In this document: positions 1 through 11,105 of the stretch, in pieces
How positions within the stretch are numbered: the first letter of the stretch is position 1
Layout: each line of letters begins with the position of its first letter
From: Tridacna crocea
Taxonomy: Eukaryota; Mollusca; Bivalvia; Cardiida; Cardiidae
Direction of reading: 5' to 3'
Assembly (NCBI GenBank): GCA_943736015.1
Contig: OX031064.1
Coordinates: 59,379,861 to 59,443,860, forward strand
DNA: 64,000 nucleotides
The notes under the pieces: model-generated
Databases searched by the model: none
What the model saw: only the letters and a program-made list of their open reading frames with translations
Told to the model about the DNA's origin: nothing
Position numbers and translations under genes: made by a program

Positions 1-249
1 TTTGTCTTTTAACGTCAGGAGAAGTTACTTTGGGTGTCTACCTTCTCTAAATTCCATAATTTTTCTCATTTCAAGATCACATTTCTGATGTAGAAATTAC
101 TCATCATGTCAGCTTCTGTTGTGAGTTCGGCTTTTTTCAAAGAAAAGTTTGGGCTGTTGTCACAGACCTGTTTACATCTGCATTGTTGCTGTCACATAAA
201 AAACGGTGACATTTTCCAAATTTATCTATTGCAACTGAAGGTACTTGTT

Positions 250-602
250 TTAAGCCTTTGCCACACAATGCCGACTTTTTACGACCCTTGGAAAGAAGCC
301 TTTTGAAAACATTGTGGGAAAAGAAGAAAATGCTGGTAACCAGCATTTTCTCCTTTACCCACAATGTTTTCTACTCTGCTGGGAAAAAAATTCAATTTTT
401 GAGTTGCATTTTGTTTTGTCATCTGCAAATGCTTTCAATTTTGACAAGCCTGAAAATTTGTAACCAGCATTTTCTTCTTTTCTCACAATGTTTTCTACCC
501 AGCTGGGAAAAAATTTCTATTTTTTGAGTTAATTTTGTTGTCTGCAAATTAATACTTTCAATTTAAACAAGACTTGATTTTGTCATCTTGTAAAGAGTTC
601 AA
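250..602 (+). mobile_element. TTAA MITE, family A, with internal duplication
   Basis: Family A definition: TTAA, L arm of about 60 bp (starts CCCATTACCACACAATCCC), hairpin core with arms like GTGGGAAAAGGAGAAAATGC around GGTAACC, R arm of about 105 bp (ends TTTGTCGTTTGGTAATGAG), TTAA. This copy is enlarged because the second half of the hairpin and start of R are repeated (about 343-400 and 461-520). The right TTAA has decayed. Confidence 0.7.
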
Positions 603-973
603 CTCAAGGTAGCTGTTAATTGTCTCAAGAGAATCTATAACAGAAGGCCAGGTAACTCAAAATACTTTTACACAGTTATCCCCCTTTTTTACTTCATATT
701 GTCTCTCAGATAGCAACAGTTACTGCAGCCCAACATTTACACCTGCATGCGGTACTTTTGTTTTTTTCTGTAACAAAGTATGCCCTTTTGTGCATCATTC
801 AGATATTGGTCAATGTGCTTATTACCTGCAGATCAGAATTGCTTCCAATGTATTGCTCATACAGGTATCTCTGCCAGATAAATGTATAAGGCAATTCCAT
901 ATAGGAAATATACAAAGGCTAGATTCTTGCATGTTTTTTACCTTTCCTCTGTCTTTTCATGTAATTCTTCAAG

Positions 974-1069
974 GAAGTTTATGAAGAACCTGATGTACCA
1001 GCTCTCCCTGTTAACAAATCAAGAGACAAAAAGGGGAAGAAACCCTCCCCACCTCCTGAACCTGATCAA
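974..1069 (+). CDS. Adaptor exon, YEEPDVP motif 1
   Basis: Visible residues 1-32, beginning EVYEEPDVPALPVNKSRD and ending PPPEPDQ. Acceptor TTCTTCAAG, donor CAA|GTAAGG. Phase 0-0. The Y-E-E-P core is a YxxP-type SH2-docking motif of the kind phosphorylated in SLP-76; the tail is lysine- and proline-rich. It is the first of four homologous exons. Confidence 0.8.
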
Positions 1070-1136
1070 GTAAGGATGTGTACATTCTGGTGTCTTTTGA
1101 ATTTAATACTTATTAACACTTTACAACAAAACCAGT

Positions 1137-1365
1137 TTAACCCATTACCACACAATCCCTACTTTTCACGACACCGAGGAAGAAGCCTTTAGAAAACATT
1201 GTGGGAAAAGGAGAAAATGCTGGTAACCAGCATTTTCTCCTTTTCCCACAATGTTTCTAATCTTCACAAAACCCATTTCAAATTTTTCAGTCTTTTTTAT
1301 TTTGTCGTCTGCAAATGCTTTCGATTTGGATAAGCCTAAAATACTGTTGTTTGGTAATGAGTTAA
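1137..1365 (+). mobile_element. TTAA MITE, family A, complete
   Basis: Both TTAA ends intact (1137-1140, 1362-1365). Core symmetric around GGTAACC. Lies 67 bp after the donor of the first visible exon. Confidence 0.88.
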
Positions 1366-1561
1366 ATGTCTCTTGGGAATAACCCTTTGGAAAACATCGA
1401 GGGAAAGGAAGAAATTGCTGATTAATATCTTTTTTTATTCTCTGTATTTCTAATTTTTATCTGTCTAATGTCTGTCCGTCCATCCATTTCGATGACTCTG
1501 GCTAATAAAATTAGTCTTTGATAAAAATAGAAAACAGTGTAGGTAAAGGAGAATATTCTGG

Positions 1562-1787
1562 GTAACCCTTTGCCACATGAACCCGACTTTTAATGACCCT
1601 GTGAAATAAAGCTTGTGAAAACATTGTGGGAAAAGGAGAAAATGCTGGTAACGGTAGCTGGTAACAATATTTCTTACCCTTCCCAAAACATTTTTTGAGT
1701 GTTGAGTCAGATTTACCAGTAGTTTTTTGTCTGCAAATGCTTTCAATTTGAAAAAGTCCAAAATTTTGTTGTTTGCTAAAGAGTTAA
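1562..1787 (+). mobile_element. TTAA MITE, family A, older copy
   Basis: Left end mutated (GTAACCC), right TTAA at 1784-1787. The hairpin centre carries a short repeat of GGTAAC and the right stem is mutated. Confidence 0.75.
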
Positions 1788-1878
1788 ACACATTTTCTCT
1801 TTTCCAACAATATTTTCAAGAGCCTTCTCTTCCTTTGTTGTTAAATCTCTACTATTATATATCATAAATCTTAACCTT

Positions 1879-2107
1879 TTAACTCATTACCAAACAACAA
1901 TATTTTAGACTGGTCCAAATTGAAAGCATTTGCAGACGACAAAATAAAAGTGATTGAAAATTTGAAACTTGCTTTGGGAAGAGTAGAAAACATTGTGGGA
2001 AAAGGAGAAAATGCTGGTTACCAGCATTTTCACCTTTTCCCAAAGTGTTTTCTGAAGGCTTCTTTCTCAGGGTCGTCAAATGTAGGGATTGTGTGGTAAT
2101 GGGTTAA
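1879..2107 (-). mobile_element. TTAA MITE, family A, chain member 1 of 3
   Basis: Reverse orientation (R arm first). Its right TTAA at 2104-2107 is also the left end of the next copy. Confidence 0.88.
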
Positions 2108-2332
2108 CTCTGCTACACAATGCTGACTTTTCACAACCCTGCCGGAAAGATGCCTTTCAAAACCATTGTCGTAAAAAAAGAAACTACTGTGTACCAGCAT
2201 TTTCTCCTTTTCCCAGAATGTTTTCTTCCCATCAAAGAAAATGTGCTGTCATTTTAGCAATACTGATATTGTCGTCTGCAAATGCCTTCAATTTGGACAG
2301 TCCTAAATATCTGTTGTTTGGTAATAGCTTAA
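2104..2332 (+). mobile_element. TTAA MITE, family A, chain member 2 of 3
   Basis: Forward copy between two reverse copies. It shares single TTAA tetramers with both neighbours. More diverged than they are (CTGCTACACAATGCTGAC). Confidence 0.85.
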
Positions 2333-2557
2333 CCCTTTACCAAACAACAAAATTCTAGACTGGTCCGAATTAAAGGCATTTGCAGATGACAAAATAAAAG
2401 TGACTGAAAATTCGAAATTTGTTTTGTGAAGGGTAGAAAACATTGTGGGAAAAGGAGAAAATGCTGGTTACCAGCATTTTCTCCTTTTCCTACAGTGTTT
2501 TCAAAAGGCTTATTTCTCAGGGGCGTCAAAAGTAGGGATTGTGTGGTAATGGGTTAA
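2329..2557 (-). mobile_element. TTAA MITE, family A, chain member 3 of 3
   Basis: Reverse copy closing the chain. Ends at TTAA 2554-2557. Right stem has CCTACAGTG where the left has CATTGTGGG. Confidence 0.85.
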
Positions 2558-2651
2558 AAGATACAGAAAGTTTAGACTTGCCAAAATTAAACACATTTGC
2601 AAAGTGCCGCAAATGCATTTTACTGTGGCAAGTTTGAAATTTTGTTGCCTA

Positions 2652-2889
2652 TTAACCCATTACCACACAATCCCTACTTTTGACGCCCCTGAGAAAGAAG
2701 CTTTTTGAAAACACTGTGGGAAAAAGGAGAAAATGCTGGTAACCAGCATTTTCTCCTTTTCCCACCGTGTTTTCTACCCTTCCCAGAACAAATTTCAATT
2801 TTTCAGTCACTTTTACACTTTTATTTTGTAGTCTGCAAATTCCTTCGATTTGGACCAGTCTAAAATTTTGTCATTTGGTAATGAGTTAA
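2652..2889 (+). mobile_element. TTAA MITE, family A, complete
   Basis: TTAA at both ends. Core with ACACTGTGGG on the left and CCCACCGTGT on the right. Ends 89 bp before the exon at 2979. Confidence 0.87.
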
Positions 2890-2978
2890 ATGGTCAAGGT
2901 TAAAGGTAAATCATAGAGGAATGTCAGACTGTGGTTGAAATGAAGATTGAACTTTCAACTTTTGCATGCTCTGTCTAG

Positions 2979-3089
2979 GAAGTCTATGAAGACCCCGATG
3001 TGGATCAGCCTGAAAGCGGTCTTGCTCCGCCTGTTCCTCGTAATGTACCTAAACGTCCTTTTTCTAAACAACCAGCACAACAAGAACCG
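2979..3089 (+). CDS. Adaptor exon, YEDPDV motif 2
   Basis: Residues 33-69, starting EVYEDPDVDQPESG, followed by PPVPRNVPKRPFSKQ. Acceptor CTGTCTAG, donor CCG|GTAAGG, phase 0-0. Same layout as the preceding exon: acidic tyrosine motif, then a proline/arginine stretch that could serve as an SH3 ligand. Confidence 0.82.
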
Positions 3090-3639
3090 GTAAGGCTTGA
3101 CTAGTATGAAGGCTCTTTCTATTGTAATGTGCATAACATGACTGAATTTGCTTCGAAAGGGTAGTAAGATTTTGCTACCTTTGTTTTTTCTTTCTTTCAT
3201 CTCTACAAAAGGCTTTTGCCTTTGTATCATAATAGGAAAAAAGATTGTAGTTTGCAGGGTATATTTTATTCAGAGTGTCAAATAAAGTGAACAGTTGTTG
3301 CATGTTTCATGCAGTCTGATCTTGACATATATAGGCTGCAAAGGCAACCAAAAATTTATAAAAAATGAAGAAAAAGAGAAAAAGAGACCATTGCCACAAG
3401 CATTTCTGAAGTTTTGTCTGCATTTGTGATTCAGAGATTCTTCAGGCTGTGTCTATACTTTCAGACTTGTAATCTTTACCTTTCATACACTGAAACAAAC
3501 TTCTAAATAGCTACTTTTGTTTCTTATATAAATTGGACGAAGTCAAAGAAATGTTAATAAGAGCAGTTGTGACATAAATTTAGATGTCAAAACAGAAAAA
3601 CTAGTTTGTGCATGTTTGGTGTCTACCAGCCAAAACAGT

Positions 3640-3866
3640 TTAACTCTTTACCACACGAGAAAATTTTAGACTCATCCAAATTGAAAGCATTTGCAGATGA
3701 CAAAATAAAGGTGACGGAAAAATTGAAATTTGTTCTGGGAAGAGTAGAAAACACTGTGGGAAAAGGAGAAAATGCTGGTTTCTAGCATTTTCCCCTTTTC
3801 CCACAGTGTTTTCAAAAGGCTTCTTTCTCAGGGGCGTCAAAAGTAGGGATTGTGTGGTAAGCATAA
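3640..3866 (-). mobile_element. TTAA MITE, family A
   Basis: Left TTAA intact, right end lost after GTGTGGTAA. ACACTGTG/CACAGTGT stem version, matched on both arms. Confidence 0.82.
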
Positions 3867-4390
3867 AATTTTGAACTTTAGTAAGCAATAATTAGAAAAA
3901 GCATGAAATTTTTTTTTCTGTGAGAAAAATGTAATCAGAAAAAAACATGCATGAAGTTTTAAAAAGCTTTATATTTTCAACTTACAATGTTGAGGGAATG
4001 AACGACAAATAAGTTTCTTCCGTGATGAATTTAATGAATTCTCTTCAGAATTTGGTGTAGGCATATTTTCGAACCTGTCAATTATTCTGCAAAAAAATGT
4101 AACCAAATAAGCTGTCCCGCAAGAAAAGGTCAATGGGAAATTACAGCTTAAAAGGAGCCATTTAAAAGTTTGTTTCAGTGTAGATAAGATGGCGATGGAA
4201 ATCTGAAATACCATGTCTTATTTATTGTTTATCATAAAAGTTTTCTATAAGCTAATGAAATTACTAGTACCATTTATCAAACAAATAAAATTTGTACTGT
4301 ACCGAAATGGAAACATTTGCTGTTGTCAAAACTTGGGACCATCACGTAAGGAGTTAAACAAAAGCACCTGTCTCAAGTATACATTTTTAT

Positions 4391-5500
4391 CTCACCTAAG
4401 CACGAAGTGCTCATGGTGAGCTATTGTGATCGTGCTGTTGCTGTCGTGCGTCTTCCGTTGTCAACTTTTTATCTTGTGTACGCTCTAGAGGCCACATTTT
4501 CGGTCCTATAATCATGAAAGTTGGTCAGGATGTATGCCTTGGTGAAATCTTGGACAAGTTTGAAAATAGGTCATGTCGGGTCAAAAACTAGGTCACTAGG
4601 TCAAATCTTAGAAAAATCTTGTTTATGCTCTAGAGGCCACAATTTCAGTCCGATACTCATGAAAGTTCGTCAGGATGTTTGTCTGGATGATATCTTGACA
4701 AGTTGGAAAATGGTCATGTGGGGTCAAAAGCTAGGTCACTAGGTCAAATTTTAGAGAAACCTTGTGTATGCTCTAGAGGCCACATTTTCAGTCCAAAACT
4801 CTTGAAAGTTAGTCAGAATATTTGCCTTTATAATATCTTGTAGGAGTTTGAAAATGGGTCATGTGGAGTCAAAAACTAGGTCACCAGGTCAAATTAAAGT
4901 CTTAGACCCGTCATTTTGTGTACGCTCTAGAGGCCACATTTTCAGTTCGATACTCATGAAATTTGGTCAGGATGTTTGCCTCGATGAAATCTAGGACGAG
5001 TTTGAAAATGGGTCATGCCAGGTCAAAAACTAGGTCACTAGGTCAAATGTTGGAAAAACCTTTTGTAGGCTCTAAAGGCCACATTTTCAGTCGGATACTC
5101 ATGAAAATTTGTCAGAATGTTTGCCTGGATGATGTCTCGGACAAGATCAAAAAAATGGGTCATATGGGGTCAAAAACTAGGTCACTAGGTCAAATTGTAG
5201 AAAACCTTAAGTACGCTCTAGAGGCCATATTTTCAGTCCAAAACTCTTGAAAGTTGGTCAGAATGTTTGTCTTGATGATATCTCAGACAAGTTCGAAAAT
5301 GGGTCATTGGGGCTTAAAAACTAGGTCAAATCTTAGAAAAGCCTTGTGTACGCTCTAGAGGCCACATTTTCAGTCCAAAACTCTTGAAAGTTGGTCAGAA
5401 TATTTGCCTTTATGATATCTTGGACGACTTTGAAAATGGGTCATGTGGAGTCAAAAACTAGGTCACTACGTCAAATTAAAGTCTTAGACCTGTCATTTTT
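4391..5500 (+). repeat. GGTCA-rich tandem repeat, about 7 units of ~147 bp
   Basis: Starts with the inverted repeat CTCACCTAAGCACGAAGTGC/CATGGTGAG, then seven units beginning near 4479, 4620, 4763, 4917, 5064, 5211 and 5345. Each has CTCTAGAGGCCACATTTTCA and AACTAGGTCACTAGGTCAAA. The right end is cut by MITE sequence. Long ORFs across it come from the repeat period and are not genes. Confidence 0.85.
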
Positions 5501-5772
5501 TGGAGGCATTTGCAGATGACAAATGAATCTCAAATGACTGAGTTTTCTGTCAGAAAAAAGGAAAGAAAACTTTGTGGTTAAACAAGGAGACAGCTTTTTG
5601 AAAACCTTGTGGGAACAGAAGAAAATGCTGGAAACCAGCATTTTCTCCTTATTCTGTCATATTTTCTTACCTACGAAACAGAGAAATCATCGTTTAATCA
5701 ACATTGAAAATGTTGTCTGCATTTACATTCAATTTGGAAAGTCTAAAGTTTTGTCATTTGGTAAAGAGTTAA
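5501..5772 (+). mobile_element. Two fused family A MITE fragments
   Basis: A short reverse R arm (about 5503-5577) runs straight into a forward copy lacking its first 40 bp. The forward R arm ends in TTAA at 5769-5772, shared with the next copy. Confidence 0.65.
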
Positions 5773-5997
5773 CTTTTTACCAAACGACAAAATTCAGGCC
5801 TAGACCAAATTCAAAGCATTTGCAGACAACATATTAAATGTAGCTAAACAGACGACTTCGGTATGTGATAGGGTAGAAAACATTGTGGGAAATGGAGAAA
5901 ATGCTGGTTAACAGCATTTTCTCCTTTTCCTACAATGTTTTCAAAAGACTTCTTCCCCAGGGTCATTAAAACTTGGGATTGTGTGGTAAAGAGTTAA
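5769..5997 (-). mobile_element. TTAA MITE, family A, complete
   Basis: Shares TTAA 5769-5772 with the preceding fragment; right TTAA 5994-5997. Hairpin centre GGTTAACA, slightly broken. Ends 124 bp before the exon at 6122. Confidence 0.85.
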
Positions 5998-6121
5998 ACA
6001 TAATGTCATTTCTTATCTTTGAGATGTTAAAATGTTGACAGTGTATTTAGACAGGCTGGTTGCTTACCAGAGGTGACCACCAATGAAGTGTATTACCCCC
6101 CCCCTTTTTTTTTTGTTTTAG

Positions 6122-6241
6122 GAAGATTATGAGGAACCAGATGTTCCACCACCACCTCCTTCTAGGCCTGGGCCCCTTTCAAATGTCCCCAGAAGGCCCG
6201 CTGGTGGTAAGCCTGCCCCGACCCCACAGCCAGATGACCAG
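6122..6241 (+). CDS. Adaptor exon, YEEPDVP motif 3
   Basis: Residues 70-109: EDYEEPDVPPPPPSRPG, then SNVPRRPAGGKPAP. Preceded by a strong polypyrimidine tract (about 6096-6119) and TTTTAG; donor CAG|GTAATA. Phase 0-0. The PPPPPSRP run is a class of sequence bound by SH3 domains. Confidence 0.82.
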
Positions 6242-6330
6242 GTAATAGGACTAACACACTTTATCACACACAAAAATAAAATGCTTATCCAGTTTGAAAA
6301 CTTTTGTACAAGACAAATCAGATAAATGTA

Positions 6331-6599
6331 TTAACCCTTGCCCATACAACGAATTTTTAGACTGCTTCAAAATCAAAACATCTGCAGAATGACAAATTCA
6401 GAATTGGTACAAATGAGCTTATGCACTCTGATCATAGGTTTGAAAACATTGTGGGAAAAGATGAAAATGATGGTTACCAGCACAATGTTTTCTGCTCTTC
6501 AAATGTCAAGTTACAATTTTTGAGTCATGTTTATTTTGTCATCTGCAAATGCGTTCAGTTTGGACAAGTCTAAAATTTTGTCATTTGGTGAAGAGTTAA
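6331..6599. mobile_element. TTAA MITE, R-hairpin-R isomer
   Basis: Both outer arms are R type (GACAAATTCAGAATTGG on the left, its counterpart on the right), so the whole 269-bp element is one long imperfect palindrome. The core is shortened to GATGGTTACCAGCA. Confidence 0.75.
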
Positions 6600-6969
6600 A
6601 TGTTTTACCTTGACCATTATAACACACACCTCCTCCCACAGTAGACCGCTTTTGAAAAAAATGGTGGAAAAGATGCAATAAATCTTTGTTCCTTTTCAAC
6701 TAAGTTGGTTTATTTCATGCTTTCCAGTAGGTTATCGAGAAACAACTGTGAAATACTTTTTTTTAGTAGTTCATGCTTATGATCAGTGAAAATACAATTA
6801 CCTAGGTAATAAGTGCATGACTCACAACCAGATGGAAATATGATGTCATTTACCTCAAATTTCTTTGGCTTGAATTAGATGAAGATTTTCAATGGATGAT
6901 AAAGACTTGAATACATGAATACTGCAGTTTCAGAGTTCTCTTGTCATATCAGACTGTAGATCTGTTTTT

Positions 6970-7952
6970 AGCTCTACTGGCTTTCAGCCAGCAGAGCTTA
7001 TGTCATGGCGTGGTTTCCGTCGTCCGTCCCTCTGTCCGTCCATCCGTCTGTCCGTCTGTTAGTCTTTTTCTTGTTTACGCGATAAAGTCTGCATTTCTTG
7101 CCTGATTTTCGTGAAACTTGCACAGTTTGTTTATCTCATCAATAGCTTTAACCCTATTGATTTTAAGAAAAATCCAACAAACAGTATGGGAAAAGTAGCC
7201 ATTTCAAGTTGAAAATTTCAAATTCTTGTTTACGCGATAAAGTCTGTATTTGTTGCCCGATTTTCGTGAAACTTGCACAGTTTGTTTATCTCATCAATAG
7301 CTTCAACCCTATTGATTTTGAAAAAATCCAACAAACACTATGGGAAAAGTAGCCATTTCAAGTTGAAAATTTCAAATTCTTGTTTACGCGATAAAGTCTG
7401 CATTTGTTGCCCGATTTTGGTGACACTTGCACAGTTTGTTTATCTCATCAATAGCTTCAACCCTATTAATTTTGAAAAAAATCCAACAAACAGTATGGGA
7501 AAAGTAGCCATTTCAAGTTGAAAATTTCAAATAATTGTTTACGCAATAAAGTCTGCATTTGTTGACTGATTTTCATGAAAATCACACAGTTTGTTTATCT
7601 TATCAGTAGCTTCAACCCTATTTTTTTTGAGAAAAATCCAACAAACAGTATGGGAAAAGTAGCCATTTCAAGTTGAAAATTTTGAATTCTTGTTTACGGG
7701 ATAAAATGTGCATTTGTAATTAGATTTTTGTGAAACTTGCACAATTTGTTTATCTCACTTATAGCTTCAACCCTATCTATTTTGAAATAAATCCAACAAA
7801 CAGTATGGGAAAAGAAACCATTTCAAGTTGAAAATTACCAATTCTTGTTTTCGTGACAAAGTATGCACTTCTTGTCAGATTTTCATGAAAAAGCAAAATC
7901 AAATTCTCTGCCAGTAGAGCATATTCAGGCCCTTCAGGGCCTTCTAGTTAGA
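6970..7952 (+). repeat. Composite repeat with ~154-bp tandem units
   Basis: Head AGCTCTACTGGCTTTCAGCC plus a GTCCGTCC-rich tract, then six units starting near 7069, 7222, 7377, 7532, 7686 and 7841. Each has TTGTTTACGCGATAAAGTCT and AAATCCAACAAACAGTATGG. The tail reads GCCAGTAGAGC...GGGCCTTCTAGTT. Head and tail are partly complementary, so the element is bounded by short inverted ends. Confidence 0.8.
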
Positions 7953-7969
7953 CTTCACAATATTATCCT

Positions 7970-8146
7970 TTGCAGACGACAGATAAAATATATGACTCAA
8001 ATGATGAAACTTGTCTTTGAATGGATAGAAAACATTGTAGGAAAAGGAGAAAATGCTGGTTACCAGCATTTTCTCTTTCTTAAAATGTTTTAAAAAGGGT
8101 TCTTTCTCGGGGTCATTAAAACTTGGGGTTGTGTGGTAAAGTGAAC
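7970..8146 (-). mobile_element. Family A MITE, truncated
   Basis: The first part of the R arm is missing where it meets the 154-bp repeat. Core intact around GGTTACC. The right end (GTGTGGTAAAGTGAAC) lies just before the exon acceptor at 8160. Confidence 0.72.
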
Positions 8147-8160
8147 TACTTTCTTATCAG

Positions 8161-8277
8161 GAAGTGTACGAAGATCCCGATGTCCCACCACAAGCGTCAT
8201 CAATACCACAACCACCCCGAAACATTCCAAAACGTCTGCCTGGGAAAAAAACTCCAGCCTCAGAACCTTTCCAACAA
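8161..8277 (+). CDS. Adaptor exon, YEDPDVP motif 4
   Basis: Residues 110-148: EVYEDPDVPPQASSIPQPP, then RNIPKRLPGKK. Acceptor TTATCAG, donor CAA|GTAGGT, phase 0-0. The RN(V/I)PKR block recurs from exon 2979-3089, supporting exon duplication. A TTAA-element remnant ends about 15 bp before the acceptor. Confidence 0.82.
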
Positions 8278-8412
8278 GTAGGTGAAGTTTTACCTGACAC
8301 TTATGTCATGTTGCAGATTACATCTATTTTTGAAAGTAATATGACCGGGAGAAATTGCTTAAAAAGAGAAATTGCTTGTCATGTAACAAAGTTTTATGCA
8401 TAACTATTTACG

Positions 8413-8583
8413 TTAACCGTTTGCCACACAATGCCAACTTTTGACGCCCCTGGAAAAGAAACCTTTGGATGACATTTTGGGTAAGAAAATGCCAGTAACC
8501 AACATTTTGTCCTTTTCCTACAGTGTTTCCACAAGGCTTTTCTTGGGGTTGTCAAAAGTCTTACTTGTGTGGTAAAGGGTTAA
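8413..8583. mobile_element. TTAA MITE, L-hairpin-L isomer
   Basis: 171 bp with TTAA at both ends. The left arm (CCACACAATGCCAAC) and the right arm (its inverse, TTACTTGTGTGG) are both L type. Counterpart of the R-R element at 6331. Confidence 0.78.
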
Positions 8584-8831
8584 ATACTGAAATTGCCAGA
8601 AATGCATTAATTCAAAAGTTAAATCTAATCTTTGTCCTATCATGTGCAGAATTCTAGAAACGAAAACTTACTACTTCCTTGTCTCCTCCCCTATCTTTTT
8701 CCCCCACCCTTATACGTGATTATAGCTGCTGTAGATTTGTGATCTTTCCCATGGCAGGTGACTGATAACCATGATTATGTTTTATGCTGCACAATTATAA
8801 TATACATTGTAGAATGTGTAGGCTTTTTCAG

Positions 8832-9382
8832 TGTAAATTTGCCAACCAGTCTTAAGGTAAGACCTGTGTAATGCACTTTCGGTGAACGTTTGACAAAATT
8901 TCTAATTGGTTGTTAAATAAGGATAAATAAGGATTTATGCAGAAATAATATTTTTGCACATTTCTAACCGATCAGAAATTCCGTTTATGTCTATCTTGAA
9001 ACTATTTTTGATACTTTTGTTTGTTTTCTAAAAAGGGAGATAATTATTATCTCTTTTTGAATAGAGTCTATAGGGGTTTTAGATTTATAAATGATAATTC
9101 AAAGAAGGAAAAAATGGAAAAAATGAAGAGGTGAGAGTAGTTCAATAATACTCATTTTTAATTATAGCTAATTTTGCATGATGATATTTTAGTAGAAATA
9201 GCTGTTTTCCATTACACAGGTCTTACCTTAAGAACATTCTGAGTCTTTTTTCTAAATTCGAAAGTAACACAAGTACTGATTGGCTAAACCATTTGGTTAG
9301 GCTAATCAGAACTTGAGTTACTTTCTAAATCTTGAGTTAGACAAACAATAATTGTTTAAAATGTTGGTGAATACTGGCCCTG
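8832..9382 (-). repeat. Palindromic repeat family P, interrupted copy
   Basis: Family P is a ~170-bp palindrome (GATTGGCTAAACCA centre, AAGTAACA.. stems, ends in GGTTGGTGAATACGGGCC). Here its left border (8832-8851) and body (9232-9382) are separated by the TTAA element 8852-9231. Diverged copy. Confidence 0.65.
8852..9231. mobile_element. TTAA element with 18-bp terminal repeats
   Basis: TTAA, then GGTAAGACCTGTGTAATG (8856-8873), a 336-bp AT-rich interior with no ORF, CATTACACAGGTCTTACC (9210-9227), TTAA. Termini are perfect inverse repeats and unrelated to family A. Nonautonomous. Inserted in a TTAA of palindrome P. Confidence 0.8.
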
Positions 9383-9460
9383 ATCTTGATCAGTACCATC
9401 CATAAATTCAGCTAAAGACATTTGAAAATGAAGTAAAAACATGTCTTTGTTTATTTGTAG

Positions 9461-9487
9461 GATGAATATGAAGTGCCTGATGTTGAG
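9461..9487 (+). CDS. Adaptor micro-exon DEYEVPDVE
   Basis: Twenty-seven bases, nine codons (residues 149-157), between TTATTTGTAG and GAG|GTAAGG. It keeps the frame and carries one more YxVP tyrosine motif. It looks like the head of the longer exons without their proline tail. Confidence 0.72.
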
Positions 9488-9660
9488 GTAAGGTCAACAG
9501 TTACTGGTCATTAACTGTACTTTCAGAAATTGATTAAACCAAATCTAGAAAATATCTTCAAACATGGATGCATAGTTCTGTTGGTTGGGCAATAAATTGT
9601 GTGATTTATCCCTCTACATGTAGGTTTGGTTTACAAGGAATAGTATTATAAGAGTGGATA

Positions 9661-9888
9661 TTAACCTTTTCCCAAACAAGTCCTGGTTTTTACATGTCTG
9701 CAGTACAAGTCTTTTGAAAACACTGTGGGAAAAGGAGAAATTGCTCGTAACGAGCAATTTCTCCTTTTCCCACAGTGTTTTCTACCTTTTAGGAAAACTT
9801 TCTACCATTTTCATCAAATTTAAGATTGTTGTCTGCAAAGTCTTTCAGTTTGGAAGAGTCTAAATTTTGTCTTTTGGGAAAGGGTTAT
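9661..9888 (+). mobile_element. TTAA MITE, subfamily with GAGCAATTTCTCC core
   Basis: Starts TTAACCTTTTCCCAAACAAG, core GAAATTGCTCGT/ACGAGCAATTTC, ends GGGAAAGGGTTAT. It joins an A-type outer stem to the family B inner stem. Same subfamily as 24835-25062. Confidence 0.8.
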
Positions 9889-9915
9889 TATCACTGACCT
9901 TTTTTTTCATCGGGC

Positions 9916-10146
9916 CTTACCTTTACCACACAATCCCGACTTTTAACACCGCTGTGAAATAAGCCCTTTGAAAACATTATGGGAAAAGGAGAAAATGCTG
10001 GTTACGTAACCAGCATTTTCTCCTTTTCCCACAATGTTTTCTTTCCGCCAAAACAAATTTCAATTCTTTAGTTATATTTATTTTGTTGTCTGCAAATGCC
10101 TTCAATTTGGACCAGTCCAAAAATTTGTCATTTGGTAAAGAGTAAA
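9916..10146 (+). mobile_element. TTAA MITE, family A, worn ends
   Basis: Both TTAA tetramers mutated. Core enlarged by a repeated GTTACGTAAC centre. R arm complete. Confidence 0.78.
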
Positions 10147-10274
10147 CTTGGTTGTCAGTGGCTTACCTCATCTTTCTGTGCTTTCTAGAGGCCACAGTTT
10201 TGGTCCAGTGCACATGAAACTTGAGTAGATTTCTTCTCTTGATAAGTGTCTTAGACAATTTTTAGAAATGGTTT

Positions 10275-10532
10275 AACTCGGCTGAGATTTGATGAAAATA
10301 TAAGACTGGAATATGACACCAATAATGGTTAGAGATTTTACACCAATATAAATTTGAAATTTGACAAAAGTGTAAAGTTTGAGATTTTGCATCAATAAAA
10401 GCTTGAGATTTAAGGTAAATGTAAGTTTTACACCTGATATTTGAGATTTACTGTAAATACAAGCTTTAGATTGGACATACAGTTAAGTTTGAAATTTGAA
10501 TAATTATAATTGAGATTTGATGTAAATTGAAC
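10275..10532 (+). repeat. Degenerate short tandem repeat, GAGATTT..TAAG units
   Basis: About nine irregular units of 25-45 bp, each beginning GAGATTT or a variant and ending near TAAGTTT or AAGCTT. Single related units recur near 11985 and 12475. Confidence 0.6.
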
Positions 10533-11105
10533 CGTCCTCATAATTAAGTGTTTACTGTGGCTGCTGATGATTGAAACAGTAAGGATTATTAGAACTAAAT
10601 TACACATATAGGTTAAGGGAGAATCTGTCTCGCAACACAAAGATAAATTTACTTGGGTCGGTCTGAGACTGTTGAACCTGATGAGTGGCATTAGTCCCAC
10701 TTGCATATACATAGATCAAATGGACTTCTAGATACATTCAAGCTTTCCTGTATTCGGGTATTTCTGATTGTCCATGCTTTTCTTTGTCCTGGTAGGCCAT
10801 ACTGGTTTGGCAGTCATACTAACATAGCACTTTATGCTATTTTCACAATAACTCCTAACACTAAAATAATCCATCACAGAAATCGCTAAATTCTCGTAAA
10901 TCACCAACTTCAAATAAATTTGGTTTATAATTTATTGTAGAGAAATGAAAAGTAACAAAGATTCTTTTGAATCAAATTTCCTTTTATTAATCCAAGATTT
11001 GTAGCTAGCACAGGTCATACCTGTTCTGAGGTTTGGTCGTGATTGACCAGTGTTCACTCCAATGATTCTCAGACTGTGGATTGGTCCCAATAGAACTTAC
11101 TTAAG
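10533..11105. other. Intron sequence, nothing recognised
   Basis: No exon signals in frame with the adaptor and no repeat family I could match. Short overlapping ORFs on both strands lack any recognisable motif. Confidence 0.5.

Noticed and set aside
4521-5250. Repeat protein with GSKTRSLGQ motifs
   Set aside because: The frames stop repeatedly and follow the 147-bp tandem DNA repeat.
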